A stretch of DNA of 64,000 nt from Pseudoalteromonas shioyasakiensis (GCF_001550135.1 NZ_LRUE01000001.1:1-64000), one strand, 5' to 3'. Counted from the first letter of the stretch, positions 29,873 through 38,941 are shown. Translations and numbers: made by a program. The notes: generated from the letters alone by a model not told the origin.

Positions 29873-30511
29873 CTACTCAAAAAAAGCTTTTCTAGCCATA
29901 ATAAATTGCAAACCAAACTCTTTAAATTCTGCTTCATCAACAAGAGTTAATACCTGTGTTCCATCACATGTTTCAGCATTAAAATTGATAGGAAAAAATT
30001 CATCATCAACTTCAAACTCTTTTGCAATTTCAAGGGCGCTCTTTAGTGCTGATAACCCGTTTTGATTAGACTCATTAAGAGATACATCAATGCCTTTAAA
30101 CTCAATTCCTTGAATTTTCATTATCTGCTTTTGATAAGGTTCAAGCACGTTATCAACGGTTCTTACCGCTGGGCGCAGGGGTTCCGTTGGCATCGCTTTA
30201 GGTTCAGCTTCAATCAATGCGCCTTCTTCGGTTGGAATTGGGTCAGGCAAGTTTGCGTTGTACTGTTCGACTTTGTTTAGTTCAACTAGATAGTCGTAAT
30301 AACGTTCAGCCCAATCCCATTGCTCACCCAAGCTCACCAACTCAGCAAAGAGCGTTGTGATTTCTAAGTTAGCGCCCGTTGCAATTAAATGTTCAAGCTC
30401 GCTGATAAACTTAGTGTCGGGTCTTGGTTTTAGCTCTGGCAAACCGTTATTTAATAATGGCTCGATGCCGTCTTCATTTAGAACAACAAAATCAATTAGT
30501 TTACTTATCAT
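29873..30511 (-). CDS. fibre-associated protein, possible chaperone, 212 aa
   Basis: Acidic soluble protein that starts 11 nt before the stop of the upstream tail-fibre gene, the usual place of fibre-assembly chaperones. The centre contains a proline-rich linker (PTEEGALIEAEPKAMPTEP) and a helix with YQKQIMKIQGIEFKG. The motif set does not match the classic T4 gp38 or lambda Tfa families closely, so the chaperone role is inferred from position. Confidence 0.5.
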   Translation of the reverse strand: MISKLIDFVVLNEDGIEPLLNNGLPELKPRPDTKFISELEHLIATGANLEITTLFAELVSLGEQWDWAERYYDYLVELNKVEQYNANLPDPIPTEEGALIEAEPKAMPTEPLRPAVRTVDNVLEPYQKQIMKIQGIEFKGIDVSLNESNQNGLSALKSALEIAKEFEVDDEFFPINFNAETCDGTQVLTLVDEAEFKEFGLQFIMARKAFFE

Positions 30512-33425
30512 TTTTCATCCACCCTAATGCCTCTGAAGTATTATGTGTTCCGAACGGCAAGCTATTACCGTCGAAGTCTGTTCGTGTTGACTCGCTATCG
30601 GCAATACCAATCAGCCCGTTATCATTCCAGCTACCATTTGAGTACTTAAGTGCTGCATAGGCATATTCGATATAACCTTGTGAAGACACTTCTACTGGGT
30701 AACCTAATGCTTTCACACCTGTAGAATCATTCGTTGGAGCTGGCTGGTTGATTACTTCATGCTGTGGTGGTTTGCTGGCATAAATTCGGCCATTGTTATT
30801 GTTCACTGTTACATGGCGGGTAAGTGGGATAGTTGCGCCCCTTGCGTCTTCGAGAGTTGAACGACCAATCAGCCCCGTTAATGAAAACTGTAAATCGCTA
30901 CCAAACAGGTCATCGTAAGTTGAAGATACAAACACACCAAAACTATTCGCTAAATCTATAGGTGCATTCCTTAAAGATGCTACAGTTAAGCAGCTCTTTG
31001 TTTGATACTCCGCAATGTGAACTGTTCCTGCCGTTGGGGTGAAATAACGGCCACTATTTACACCGTCTTTGCCTGATAAGTCAGCGTATGAGGTTTCAGA
31101 CCACGTAACACCTAAATCAGCACTGTGACGCCAAGATTTAAAGTATTTGTCTAACCCGTTAACTGGGTGGGTGAATTTAAACAATTTCACCGTTCCATCT
31201 GGTATTTGTTCACACCAACCACCTTGCCAACCATTAACTAAATCTGTGCACTGAAGGATATCTGCAGGGTCAGCAAATACATCGTTACATAAAAAGTAAC
31301 CACCAACACGCGTTAATGATTTCGTGGTGTGAACAACAAGCCCGTTAGGTTTACAACCATTGTTTGTTGTAGTTTGGACAAACTTTTCACCTATACGTGT
31401 AACAAAGGCTTTTTTATATGTTCCTGTCGCAGTCTCACAATAAACAACATCACCAACTTTAAAGTTTGTAGCTTCATCATTCAGGAAATCAATATAGGTG
31501 TTGTTATCGGCGCTGGTAGCTGATTGATATACTTTGGTGAACGGTACGTAACCTAACCCGCGCTCTGAACCTGCTTTGTATCGCAAATCTGCTTCGCAAA
31601 AGTCCTTTTTAGTTAAGCCCCAAGCAGAATAGCGCATATCCCTTGCTACACCACCTTGGCCTTCAGCATAAATGGCATCGAAATAACGACCATCTTTTCG
31701 ACCACTCAAGCCTGAGATAATTTTACCTGAGCCTGTTGCTACGGCTGCGCCCGATGTTAAAGTTCCAATATCAAAACAATCTGCAGTTGTTAGTGGTTTT
31801 TTATAAAGAGGCCTGTCCCAGTGCACTCCTGCATTTTGGGCTGACGATATAAACATTCTGGTACCCATAGGGTTAAGGCTAGGGTGATGACCACCTGCGT
31901 TTAATCGACGTACAGTGCCACATACTAATAAATAACAATGACCATTGTGGCCACCTGCAGAAAATGGTGATGTACCGTTACCAATATTCGCTTCGAAAAT
32001 ACCTTGTTCATTTTCAATATGAACTACACCGTTACCATATCGATTGCTGATATAAAATCCTGAGTTAGCATCTGGTGAGTTCCAAGCCGCTAAGTGGTCT
32101 GGTATGTCGTCTTGTTTGCCGCGTGGTTTTACTCTAACCATATCAGCAAAGGCTAAATCTTGACGGGTTCCCTTATTAGTATCGAGTTGAAGCCAACTAC
32201 CATTACCCATGCCAGCGTATGAGACACCGCGAAGCGTCCACTGATAAAACTTGCCTGTTTGGTCATCAAAGAAAATTAGATTGTCAAAATCAGAGGCAAT
32301 TTTTTTACGTTCGCTCTCTGCAGCCTGTAGCCAATTGACGCCAACACCCCGACTTTCGGCATCTCCCTTATACCATGCAAAGTACTCGGCTGGTCTAACA
32401 GTGTCGTACTCTGTTGGTACACCATTAATATTACCCGAACGGTTTTGACAGTTACCCCAACGATATACAAAAGGGTCTTGGTCATTGATTTCACGAAGAA
32501 ATAGCTCGAAGCCCCACATATCTTCACGGTCAATAACAACCTTGTTGGTTTCTGTTTCACTAGCAAAGGCAATTGCTGGGGTCGCATGTAAGATGCTTAA
32601 GCCTGTTGCCGAGTCATACGTTCTTAAACCTTCTTCTGCAGGTGGTAACTTTGCAGCGGCATAGTGATAATCAAAACTTTGTTGTAAGCCTACTTTAATC
32701 GCTACACCTGCCATATTTAATACAGGATAATCCGTTTTTGAAATGGCATCAGTACTTGCTTCTTTCTTGTTTCGACCCAGTAGAAGCAGATTTGCCTGGC
32801 TTTCGACAGTGAAGCTACCAAAAGCTTGAAGACCTTGATTTACATTATTGCTATTGGTGCCGTTATGTTTGCCTTTGTGGATGAAACCAGAAGCAGCAAA
32901 TCGTTCTTTAGCGGATTTTATATAAGCATCCATTGAAGCCTTTCTAAAGGCCCAAGGGTAAGGGTGAATAGCATCTAAATTAGCTAACTTATCATCATGA
33001 TCACGAACCATTTGCGCAGGCGTTTTTAGGGACTGTTTAACGCCGTGGCTATCAGTAAGTGGCTCACTAGCATTATCAGAGTTTAGCCAAGTGCGTAATT
33101 CATCTAAGAACAGCTGCTTTTGATTGAACTGTACTGATATCTGTCCCGCAATACGCGTTAGGATTGTGCCGGATGTATTGCGCACAATTGCATAGCTTTG
33201 ACCGTTTAAAGTGACTCCCTCGAAGTCACGATCTAATGTAATGTTTGTATCACTATTTACAGCAGTTACTTCGTACCACGTTTTAGCATCAAGCGTAAAA
33301 ATATCACCTATTGCAATCGAGATAACATCATTTTGCCAATTAGTACTTACACCTATTACATATTGGCTACCACCAGTTACGTTTACTGTTCCTACGCGAT
33401 ACCACGCGCCTGCACTTGCTGTCAT
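30501..33425 (-). CDS. tail fibre or spike protein, 974 aa
   Basis: N-terminal about 140 residues form a virion-anchoring region (beta-strands GSQYVIGVSTNWQ, YEVTAVNSDTNITLD, then a helix QLFLDELRTWL). The remainder is a large beta-rich receptor-binding part full of aromatic and Asn/Gly turns, with SGRKDGRYFDAIYAEGQGG in the middle. No endosialidase or lyase signature was recognised, so enzymatic activity is open. Two large receptor proteins (this one and the 2155-aa fibre) suggest the virion has two adhesin types. AAGGGGCAG precedes the ATG. Confidence 0.7.
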   Translation of the reverse strand: MTASAGAWYRVGTVNVTGGSQYVIGVSTNWQNDVISIAIGDIFTLDAKTWYEVTAVNSDTNITLDRDFEGVTLNGQSYAIVRNTSGTILTRIAGQISVQFNQKQLFLDELRTWLNSDNASEPLTDSHGVKQSLKTPAQMVRDHDDKLANLDAIHPYPWAFRKASMDAYIKSAKERFAASGFIHKGKHNGTNSNNVNQGLQAFGSFTVESQANLLLLGRNKKEASTDAISKTDYPVLNMAGVAIKVGLQQSFDYHYAAAKLPPAEEGLRTYDSATGLSILHATPAIAFASETETNKVVIDREDMWGFELFLREINDQDPFVYRWGNCQNRSGNINGVPTEYDTVRPAEYFAWYKGDAESRGVGVNWLQAAESERKKIASDFDNLIFFDDQTGKFYQWTLRGVSYAGMGNGSWLQLDTNKGTRQDLAFADMVRVKPRGKQDDIPDHLAAWNSPDANSGFYISNRYGNGVVHIENEQGIFEANIGNGTSPFSAGGHNGHCYLLVCGTVRRLNAGGHHPSLNPMGTRMFISSAQNAGVHWDRPLYKKPLTTADCFDIGTLTSGAAVATGSGKIISGLSGRKDGRYFDAIYAEGQGGVARDMRYSAWGLTKKDFCEADLRYKAGSERGLGYVPFTKVYQSATSADNNTYIDFLNDEATNFKVGDVVYCETATGTYKKAFVTRIGEKFVQTTTNNGCKPNGLVVHTTKSLTRVGGYFLCNDVFADPADILQCTDLVNGWQGGWCEQIPDGTVKLFKFTHPVNGLDKYFKSWRHSADLGVTWSETSYADLSGKDGVNSGRYFTPTAGTVHIAEYQTKSCLTVASLRNAPIDLANSFGVFVSSTYDDLFGSDLQFSLTGLIGRSTLEDARGATIPLTRHVTVNNNNGRIYASKPPQHEVINQPAPTNDSTGVKALGYPVEVSSQGYIEYAYAALKYSNGSWNDNGLIGIADSESTRTDFDGNSLPFGTHNTSEALGWMKNDK

Positions 33426-33426
33426 C

Positions 33427-34080
33427 TTACTGCCCCTTCTGCTGACCCATCATTGCACTATCAGCTTGATTTTTCTGGCCCAGCTGGTTCTCAAAAGCTT
33501 GTAAGTGCATAGTGCTCTTATTTGGATCTGCTGCATATTCAGCGTCTTTCATATAAGAACGGTATAAGATCCATTCAATGATGGCGTTGACGTATATATC
33601 ATCTAATGCAATGACTTCACTTGCATTGTGAGCAGTCATATTAATTGACGCCGGTGCTTTTGAATAAGCTAGTGTTAATTGAACGCCAGCTGTTACACCT
33701 GGATAAACGTAAAAGGTTTTTGGAACACGTTCGTCATAGATATAGAGCTGAACTTCTGCAGCATCAGTTCCTGCGTACCAGTTCTCATGATTATCATCGA
33801 GCACTTGACGGTTATATGGACCTCGAATAGCTTTGCCGGTTGCGTTACGAGTAATATCAATCAATCGCAGCGCATCTGCTGGCAGTGCTTGTTTAGTACC
33901 TTCTACACATGCAAAATCATCAATATCAATGCTATATGAATCAGGACGGCGTAGAACAATCGCACGCTGCGCATCATTCAAGTAATTCAATAACTCTTCT
34001 TCAGGCCAGCGAACAAAGCCCGGATCGTTTAGTAACTTATTTACTCGCGTAGTAATTTCTTTTGATGTGACAATAGCCAT
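33427..34080 (-). CDS. head-tail adaptor protein, 217 aa
   Basis: Matches the DUF6682-type adaptor pattern of short-tailed phages: an N-terminal helical pair ending in WPEEELLNYLNDAQRAIVLRRPD, a beta-rich middle with LPADALRLIDITRN and FYVYPGV, and a C-terminal helix (YVNAIIEWILYRSYMKDAEY) ending in a Gln/Gly-rich tail. Such proteins form the ring beneath the portal. It overlaps the upstream gene by 1 nt (TAATG) and the next gene follows after 1 nt. Confidence 0.7.
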   Translation of the reverse strand: MAIVTSKEITTRVNKLLNDPGFVRWPEEELLNYLNDAQRAIVLRRPDSYSIDIDDFACVEGTKQALPADALRLIDITRNATGKAIRGPYNRQVLDDNHENWYAGTDAAEVQLYIYDERVPKTFYVYPGVTAGVQLTLAYSKAPASINMTAHNASEVIALDDIYVNAIIEWILYRSYMKDAEYAADPNKSTMHLQAFENQLGQKNQADSAMMGQQKGQ

Positions 34081-34640
34081 TAGTAAAACTCTCTAGGTTT
34101 AGTTGGTCGCTGTTCGTCCAGCGCATTGATAGCTTCGCGGTATGCAAGGCGGTAACCGTCTATAAAGCTGCGACGGTAGTGCTCTGAAAAATTAATATCA
34201 GTCCATTGGGTGTTAGGCATTTTCATGAGTGTTGATGCTGCGCCATCGGCAAGGTAATCAGCGTACTTACTGATCAGCGTGTTATTTGCGTTAAAATCAT
34301 CAGGTAGTGAAAACAGCGGTGTAATGTAATAGAACACTTTAATGACTGAGGTATTCTTTGTTAGAAATACTTCGCCATTCACTGATACGTTGTAATCAAT
34401 ACCCCGCTCTAGCTCATGGCCGTTAGTATCGAGAACAAAACTAACACCCCCAAACGAATGCTCATCATCAATGGTTAACAGTGCTGCCTCACCTTGATTG
34501 AATTGTTGTGAGCAAGCCAAATACAAGGACTCTGCGCAAAACTTTTGATATGCACGTTTAAGGTGATCAAGTGCAAATTTGTCAAGAACGCCACCGCAAC
34601 GCTCTCGAACAAGCGGGATCAAGGTAGACAGCTGAGCCAT
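34080..34640 (-). CDS. head-completion or tail-tube-like protein, 186 aa
   Basis: Helical N-terminus (LIPLVRERCGGVLDKFALDHLKRAYQKFCAESLYL), a beta-strand middle (LDTNGHELERGIDYNVSVNGEVFL), and a C-terminal helical region with HYRRSFIDGYRLAYREAI. Size and position between the capsid and adaptor fit a connector component. Strong ribosome site AGGAATAATC before the ATG. Exact ring assignment cannot be made from sequence alone. Confidence 0.55.
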   Translation of the reverse strand: MAQLSTLIPLVRERCGGVLDKFALDHLKRAYQKFCAESLYLACSQQFNQGEAALLTIDDEHSFGGVSFVLDTNGHELERGIDYNVSVNGEVFLTKNTSVIKVFYYITPLFSLPDDFNANNTLISKYADYLADGAASTLMKMPNTQWTDINFSEHYRRSFIDGYRLAYREAINALDEQRPTKPREFY

Positions 34641-34654
34641 GATTATTCCTCGCT

Positions 34655-35083
34655 TTATTCACTCGTTAAAGTACGAAATGCATCACGCACTTTTTTGCGG
34701 TAGTCATCTACTGGCTTTTTAGGGCCTTCAATTTCTAATTCATGCGCAACAACAAAGGTATCTAGCTGTTTTGAGCTGTACTTAGCAAGATCAACTTCTT
34801 CCCCTTCAACAATCACAACCATGTTGGCATCAGCTTCAGCTTTCTTAGCGGCTTCTTCTGCAGCAAGTCGCTCTTCTTCAGCCAGTTTGTCTATCATTTT
34901 TTGTCGCTCAATAACGCCTTCTAACTGGCTTTCCTTTACCCACACGGTAGGAAAATCTAAAAAGCGTGGCGCTAATGCATCATCTACCGGAATAGGTTCG
35001 TGACGTTTAAAAATAAGGCGCGTACCACACACCGTATCTTTCTTTACAGGTTTTGAACCAATATAAACAATATTCGTAGCCAT
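34655..35083 (-). CDS. head protein with SAP/HeH-like C-terminus, 142 aa
   Basis: N-terminal small beta domain (IVYIGSKPVKKDTVCGTRLIFKR), a very charged Ala/Glu coiled segment (EERLAAEEAAKKAEADANM), then VDLAKYSSKQLDTFVVAHELEIEGPKKPVDDYRKKVRDAF, which resembles a HeH/SAP-type helix-extension-helix. Phage proteins of this build occur just after the major capsid gene. It follows an intrinsic terminator, so its expression may depend on antitermination. Confidence 0.55.
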   Translation of the reverse strand: MATNIVYIGSKPVKKDTVCGTRLIFKRHEPIPVDDALAPRFLDFPTVWVKESQLEGVIERQKMIDKLAEEERLAAEEAAKKAEADANMVVIVEGEEVDLAKYSSKQLDTFVVAHELEIEGPKKPVDDYRKKVRDAFRTLTSE

Positions 35084-35110
35084 TCTAATGACTCCATAAG
35101 TCAGTAATTC

Positions 35111-35143
35111 AAAATAAAAAACCCTGCATTTGCAGGGTTTTAA
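35111..35143 (-). terminator. intrinsic terminator after capsid-linked gene
   Basis: The 9-10 bp stem AAACCCTGC/GCAGGGTTT with a short loop is followed on the minus strand by a T-run (TTTTTTATTTT). It would stop leftward transcription after the capsid and its small partner unless antiterminated. Confidence 0.85.
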
Positions 35144-35162
35144 TTACAACATCAAATAGCTT

Positions 35163-35543
35163 TTAGTAGCCTTTGAATCGATACTCTAGTTGAAGTGTTA
35201 CTTCACCAGTAGCAGCACCCGTACCTGAGTTTTCAATCACCAAATCACTCGGTCCTGCATCACCGATATAGATTGGTTTTACAGGCGTCACATCAGTGCC
35301 GGCAGCAACCGTATCAACAACTGACAGCTCTTTTTCAATACCTTTTGAATCAACGAGTTTTGTCGTTAGCTCTGTGTCAGCACCTAGCGCGCTATTAATC
35401 ACGCGAATACCGGTTACCTGTGTACCGATAGGCAGTTGTTCAGCTGCAATGACCGTTGAACCCGCTGCTAGTGCAGCTAGCGATAGCGTTAGCACATGTA
35501 ATGACAAATTACCTTGCGCACCGCGATAAAATGTTTCTTTCAT
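35163..35543 (-). CDS. capsid-associated small protein, possible decoration protein, 126 aa
   Basis: Start set at the ATG at 35543; a GTG lies four codons further upstream. After a basic/hydrophobic N-terminus comes a beta-rich domain (IGTQVTGIRVINSALGAD, SDLVIENSGTGAATGEVTLQLEYRFKG) without Cys or catalytic motif. Placed directly after the major capsid gene and flanked by hairpins on both sides, it could be a head decoration or fibre protein. The hydrophobic LSLHVLTLSLAALAAGSTVIA looks signal-like but is more likely structural. Confidence 0.5.
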   Translation of the reverse strand: MKETFYRGAQGNLSLHVLTLSLAALAAGSTVIAAEQLPIGTQVTGIRVINSALGADTELTTKLVDSKGIEKELSVVDTVAAGTDVTPVKPIYIGDAGPSDLVIENSGTGAATGEVTLQLEYRFKGY

Positions 35544-35572
35544 AATCTTTTTCACTATTTAAAAAGTTAGAA

Positions 35573-35598
35573 TTAAAAGGCGGCGTGAACCGCCTTTG
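35573..35598 (-). terminator. hairpin between capsid and 126-aa gene
   Basis: The stem AAAGGCGG/CCGCCTTT with a CGTGAA loop is followed on the minus strand by TTTTAATT. It is a moderate terminator or mRNA 3'-end stabiliser right after the capsid stop codon. Confidence 0.65.
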
Positions 35599-35602
35599 AG
35601 AT

Positions 35603-36817
35603 TTACTGAAGTGTTACAGCAGTATCAAGAACCATCGTGCCGTAGTCATTTACACGGCCTTCACGGTCTGCAAATCGCACTTTCTTACAGCCGTTCATCC
35701 AAACAATGGCTGTTTCATTACCGTTGTCATGGTCGACCTTCTTCGTGCTCATATGGAAGTGAGTACCTGACTCAGCTTTACCATACGCATTACCTAGCGC
35801 TTGACCACCCAGCAAGATTGCGCGGTCGATATCCGCACCAGCTGTTACTTGTTTAGTCGTTGCTAACTTGTCATTGTTTGAAACAGTGACAGTATCACCT
35901 GCATAGAAACGTACTGGCTTACGATATTGACGAACAAGAATGTTACGCCACATGATCACATCACCTTTGAATACTGGATGGTTAAAGCCGCGACCACGCG
36001 CCATTGCACGAGACATAAGCTCTTGCATTTTCTTCTCTGACGCACTATTCCATAAGTCACGCCACTGACGCGGAGTAACAAACAGGATGAAGAACGGCGA
36101 CTCGTTAGCCATTTCGTCTTTTTCAAACGAAATATGCTTCATTGGGTTTTGCTGCTCTTCAAGGATCAACGCTAAATCATCTAATTTGTCTAACGTTAAA
36201 ATGTCAGCTGGGTCCAACGTTTCAAATGACGTTGCGTCACCACCAAAGATATGACGGTCATAAGTAGGCGCTTGCACTTCATTAACCATGATTTCGTTAA
36301 ACTCTTCATGGTCTTCAAGTGGAACTATAATGTCACTTGGGTTAAATGAACCGCGTGCACCTGCCAGGTGATACATTGCCACTTCATCTTTAAGGTCATT
36401 GTAGTAATTACCTAACAGCGTTTTAGCCGTGCTAAGCAGGTTATGCTTAGTACGCTTTTGGCTCATCTTACCGCCTGAATCAACCATCTTACGGCCTTGG
36501 TCAATGCGTAATTCAAACACTGTTTTGCTTAAGCTCTCGCCGCGGCCTTCTAGTTTCTTATCACCCATTGTTGGCAAGCCGTTTAGGTTGTGGAATAAAT
36601 CCATTTCAACCGTATCACCGGCTTGTGATTCCAAGTCTCGGATCATGACAATTGGCGCACCTTTCTCGGTTTGGTTTTTGCCATGGTTCGTGTCTTTTTT
36701 CGCAGATTGCGGAGCACCGCCGGTCAACATGTTTACAAACGTGTTTTGACGGCGAGTGTGTGTAAACAAGGCTGCGCCAAATGCTTTTGCAGCCTGTGCT
36801 CTAGTGATCGTACTCAT
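35603..36817 (-). CDS. N4-gp56-type major capsid protein
   Basis: A 404-residue HK97-fold shell protein of the N4-gp56/DUF4043 group. Family features: N-terminal AAKAFGAALFTHTRRQNTFVNMLTG, the SQAGDTVEMDLFHNLNGLPTMGD loop, LEGRGESLSKTVFELRIDQGR, and FILFVTPRQWRDLW late in the chain. There is no N-terminal delta domain, consistent with the separate scaffold gene just upstream. AGGAATTAAATA before the ATG is a good ribosome site. The same capsid family is used by N4-like phages and some short-tailed Stx phages. Confidence 0.87.
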   Translation of the reverse strand: MSTITRAQAAKAFGAALFTHTRRQNTFVNMLTGGAPQSAKKDTNHGKNQTEKGAPIVMIRDLESQAGDTVEMDLFHNLNGLPTMGDKKLEGRGESLSKTVFELRIDQGRKMVDSGGKMSQKRTKHNLLSTAKTLLGNYYNDLKDEVAMYHLAGARGSFNPSDIIVPLEDHEEFNEIMVNEVQAPTYDRHIFGGDATSFETLDPADILTLDKLDDLALILEEQQNPMKHISFEKDEMANESPFFILFVTPRQWRDLWNSASEKKMQELMSRAMARGRGFNHPVFKGDVIMWRNILVRQYRKPVRFYAGDTVTVSNNDKLATTKQVTAGADIDRAILLGGQALGNAYGKAESGTHFHMSTKKVDHDNGNETAIVWMNGCKKVRFADREGRVNDYGTMVLDTAVTLQ

Positions 36818-36827
36818 TATTTAATTC

Positions 36828-37880
36828 CTAGAATAAAACGTCCGACGCTTCAGATAACAAGGCTTCGATCTGAGCCTCTGTCATGTTTGACATTTCATCA
36901 GTCATCGTTGCCGCGTCCTTATCGAGCAAACTTGCATTTGCGCTAAGGTCGCTTGCTTGTGATCCTAAGTCGGTCGGTGAATTGGGGATTGCAGCAGATG
37001 GGACTTCGCTTGGCTTAGGCTTGTGTTGCTCTCCAAACGCTGACTGAACACGCTTTTCAACTTCTGCAAAGCGCTCTGCTACTGATTTGTTTTTAAAAGA
37101 CGGGTCACTTGCGAGCTTTTCATCAATAACTTGGGCCATTTCCCACTTGTCTGAATCATTATCACGCCACGATTTCAGATGCTTTGAACTTTCAAAAGCA
37201 GTTTGGACCGAATTATCACTTGAGGGCTCTTCTTGCTTCTGAGGCTCTTGGGATGCTTGCTTATTAGCGTTGTGCTCTCGGAGTTGTTCAGCTAAAGCGC
37301 CGACCATTTCCCCTAAGTCTGGATATTCCTCTTTGATACGTGCCAACAATTCAGGATCTTCAAGCATTTGCTTAGGCAATTTGCGTGCGTCGATACCCGC
37401 GTCTTTTAACTGACTGCTGTGCAATTCAGCTAACTGCTTAGTTTCTTCGTACTTGCTTTCCAGCTCTGCTTTTTCATCGGCTATACGTTGGCTTGCCGCT
37501 TCTGCGTCTGCCGCACGTTGTCTCGCTTTGACTAGTACATCATAAGGCAAGCTGTGCTGGCCGTTCTTACTCGTAATGTCTGTTGCTTCAACGTAGTATT
37601 TACCATCGATTTCCACAAAACCTTCAGGCACATCACCTTTTTGCTCACTCGCTTCGGATGACGATTCCGGTTTTACGTCTGTTTCAGCTTGTTCTTTGCT
37701 TTGTTCCTGTTCGGCTTCAGCTTCCGCTGCAGGCTCTTCTTTAGTGTCTACTACAGGCTCGCTTACTTCGCTGCCATCTTCATCACCAAAAAGCGTGTCA
37801 CCATCAAGATCAACGTCGGCCAATGCCGCTTCGATTTCTTCTGGTGTGCCGTTTTCTAAAATATCGTCGAGATTATCCAC
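36828..37880 (-). CDS. scaffolding protein
   Basis: A 350-residue very acidic, Glu/Ala/Gln-rich protein with predicted coiled coil (about 135-215: RQRAADAEAASQRIADEKAE) and low complexity N-terminus (acidic runs EEPAAEAEAEQEQSKEQAE). It lies immediately before the major capsid gene, where a capsid scaffold belongs, and has the usual absence of globular motifs. Translation begins with GTG, preceded by GGAG at the right distance. The C-terminal 40 residues, conserved in type, are probably the capsid-binding helix. Confidence 0.75.
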   Translation of the reverse strand: MDNLDDILENGTPEEIEAALADVDLDGDTLFGDEDGSEVSEPVVDTKEEPAAEAEAEQEQSKEQAETDVKPESSSEASEQKGDVPEGFVEIDGKYYVEATDITSKNGQHSLPYDVLVKARQRAADAEAASQRIADEKAELESKYEETKQLAELHSSQLKDAGIDARKLPKQMLEDPELLARIKEEYPDLGEMVGALAEQLREHNANKQASQEPQKQEEPSSDNSVQTAFESSKHLKSWRDNDSDKWEMAQVIDEKLASDPSFKNKSVAERFAEVEKRVQSAFGEQHKPKPSEVPSAAIPNSPTDLGSQASDLSANASLLDKDAATMTDEMSNMTEAQIEALLSEASDVLF

Positions 37881-37965
37881 TTATGACTCCATCACTATTT
37901 GACACATAGCTGCGAAAATTAAAGTTGTAGGCTGTACGCTGCCTTTGCGAGTTGTTGTGCATCGC

Positions 37966-38002
37966 ACAAAAAAGCCGCCTTGGGTTTCCCTAAAGCGGCT
38001 TA
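37966..38002 (-). terminator. intrinsic terminator between portal block and scaffold
   Basis: The 7-bp stem AAGCCGC/GCGGCTT (37972-37978 with 37995-38001) is followed on the minus strand by a T-run. It lies between the 59-aa gene and the scaffold gene, so the capsid genes must be reached by antiterminated transcription or by a promoter in 37881-37965. Confidence 0.8.
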
Positions 38003-38034
38003 ATTTCTGCGTAGTACATACTTAATTGGATTTA

Positions 38035-38214
38035 TTACCGGTAAGGTTTACGTAACCTCACATCAACACTTCCCCAGCTAATTACATAAACTGGTTTGCG
38101 TTGCTTAATACTTTGATTTATTAGCTCTGGTTTTAATTGTTGTATTTGATGGCTTTCAACAGGCTTGAAAGCTGGCATTATGAACTTTAAAAAGAAGTGT
38201 TTTAATAAGTTCAT
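38035..38214 (-). CDS. 59-aa phage protein coupled to the RyR-domain gene
   Basis: A reading frame just under 60 residues. The ATG lies 2 nt after the stop of the RyR-domain gene, with AGGG at 6-nt spacing inside that gene's end, a typical coupled start. The product is basic (59 residues; HFFLKFIMPAF near the start, KPVESHQIQQLKPELIN in the middle, VYVISWGSVDVRLRKPYR at the end). No known family. It fills what would otherwise be a 336-bp gap before the scaffold. Confidence 0.68.
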   Translation of the reverse strand: MNLLKHFFLKFIMPAFKPVESHQIQQLKPELINQSIKQRKPVYVISWGSVDVRLRKPYR

Positions 38215-38216
38215 AT

Positions 38217-38939
38217 TTAGCCCTGAATAGCTTGTTTAACTATGGTGCTAAAAATAAAGTCTTTCGCTTGTTGTTCTACCGGTAGATGGTGGAACGGGAC
38301 CATACAAGGATGCTCTTTTTTATCAGCATCTTTAACCTTGCCATACTTCCAACCTTGAATAGCTTTTTCAGCCATCCAGCTATCATGTGAAGCACTAGCC
38401 GGTGCATCAGGGTTAAGGATATGAAAAGCAACCCCTTTAATCGCTGAGTCAATTTGCCATTGTGGTGCCATTTCCCAACTTGGCTGCTCTTCGCGAAGAG
38501 CTTTGCAATAGGCTCGGTTTACTTCATGGCACATTTTAGCGATTGCTGTCACCTGCCCCATATGCTCTTTTGGAATGCCCAGCTCGTCCGCGCCTTCAAA
38601 ATCAGCAAACTCAATTTTGTTATATCCATCTTCGAAAGCTTCTTTAGGGCTAATTGAGACATAATCATTTTCATAAAGTACTAGATAATCACCTGCTACA
38701 GGCTTGTATCTAGCAGTCAGTTCCGTGCTTGCTAAATATGGCAGTTGAACATCAGTACCTGGTATACCGATGATTAAAGAGAGTTCTGGTTGCTCCTCTA
38801 ACTTAGCTACTGATTTAATTTCAGCTGCCTGTACCACTTTGAAGCATTGAAACTCGGCCATTACTTCACGAATATGAACTGTTGCGCCATCATTACCGCA
38901 CACTAAAACATTAATTAAATCTTCGGTTTGCTCGCTCAT
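38217..38939 (-). CDS. RyR-domain protein in the capsid operon, 240 aa
   Basis: The C-terminal 95 residues carry the ryanodine-receptor RyR repeat pattern: SHDSWMAEKAIQGWKYG, then KVKDADKKEHPCMVPFHHLP, then a closing helix (QAKDFIFSTIVKQAI). In bacteria and phages this domain is widespread but its ligand is unknown; in animal receptors it lies near nucleotide-binding regions. The N-terminal 140 residues are an alpha/beta region without clear family. It is sandwiched between portal and scaffold, 2 nt after the portal stop, an unexpected location. Confidence 0.75.
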   Translation of the reverse strand: MSEQTEDLINVLVCGNDGATVHIREVMAEFQCFKVVQAAEIKSVAKLEEQPELSLIIGIPGTDVQLPYLASTELTARYKPVAGDYLVLYENDYVSISPKEAFEDGYNKIEFADFEGADELGIPKEHMGQVTAIAKMCHEVNRAYCKALREEQPSWEMAPQWQIDSAIKGVAFHILNPDAPASASHDSWMAEKAIQGWKYGKVKDADKKEHPCMVPFHHLPVEQQAKDFIFSTIVKQAIQG

Positions 38940-38941
38940 TG

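Noticed and set aside
21405..33425. Diversity-generating retroelement acting on the fibre genes
   Set aside because: No reverse transcriptase gene or template/variable repeat pair is visible in the window.
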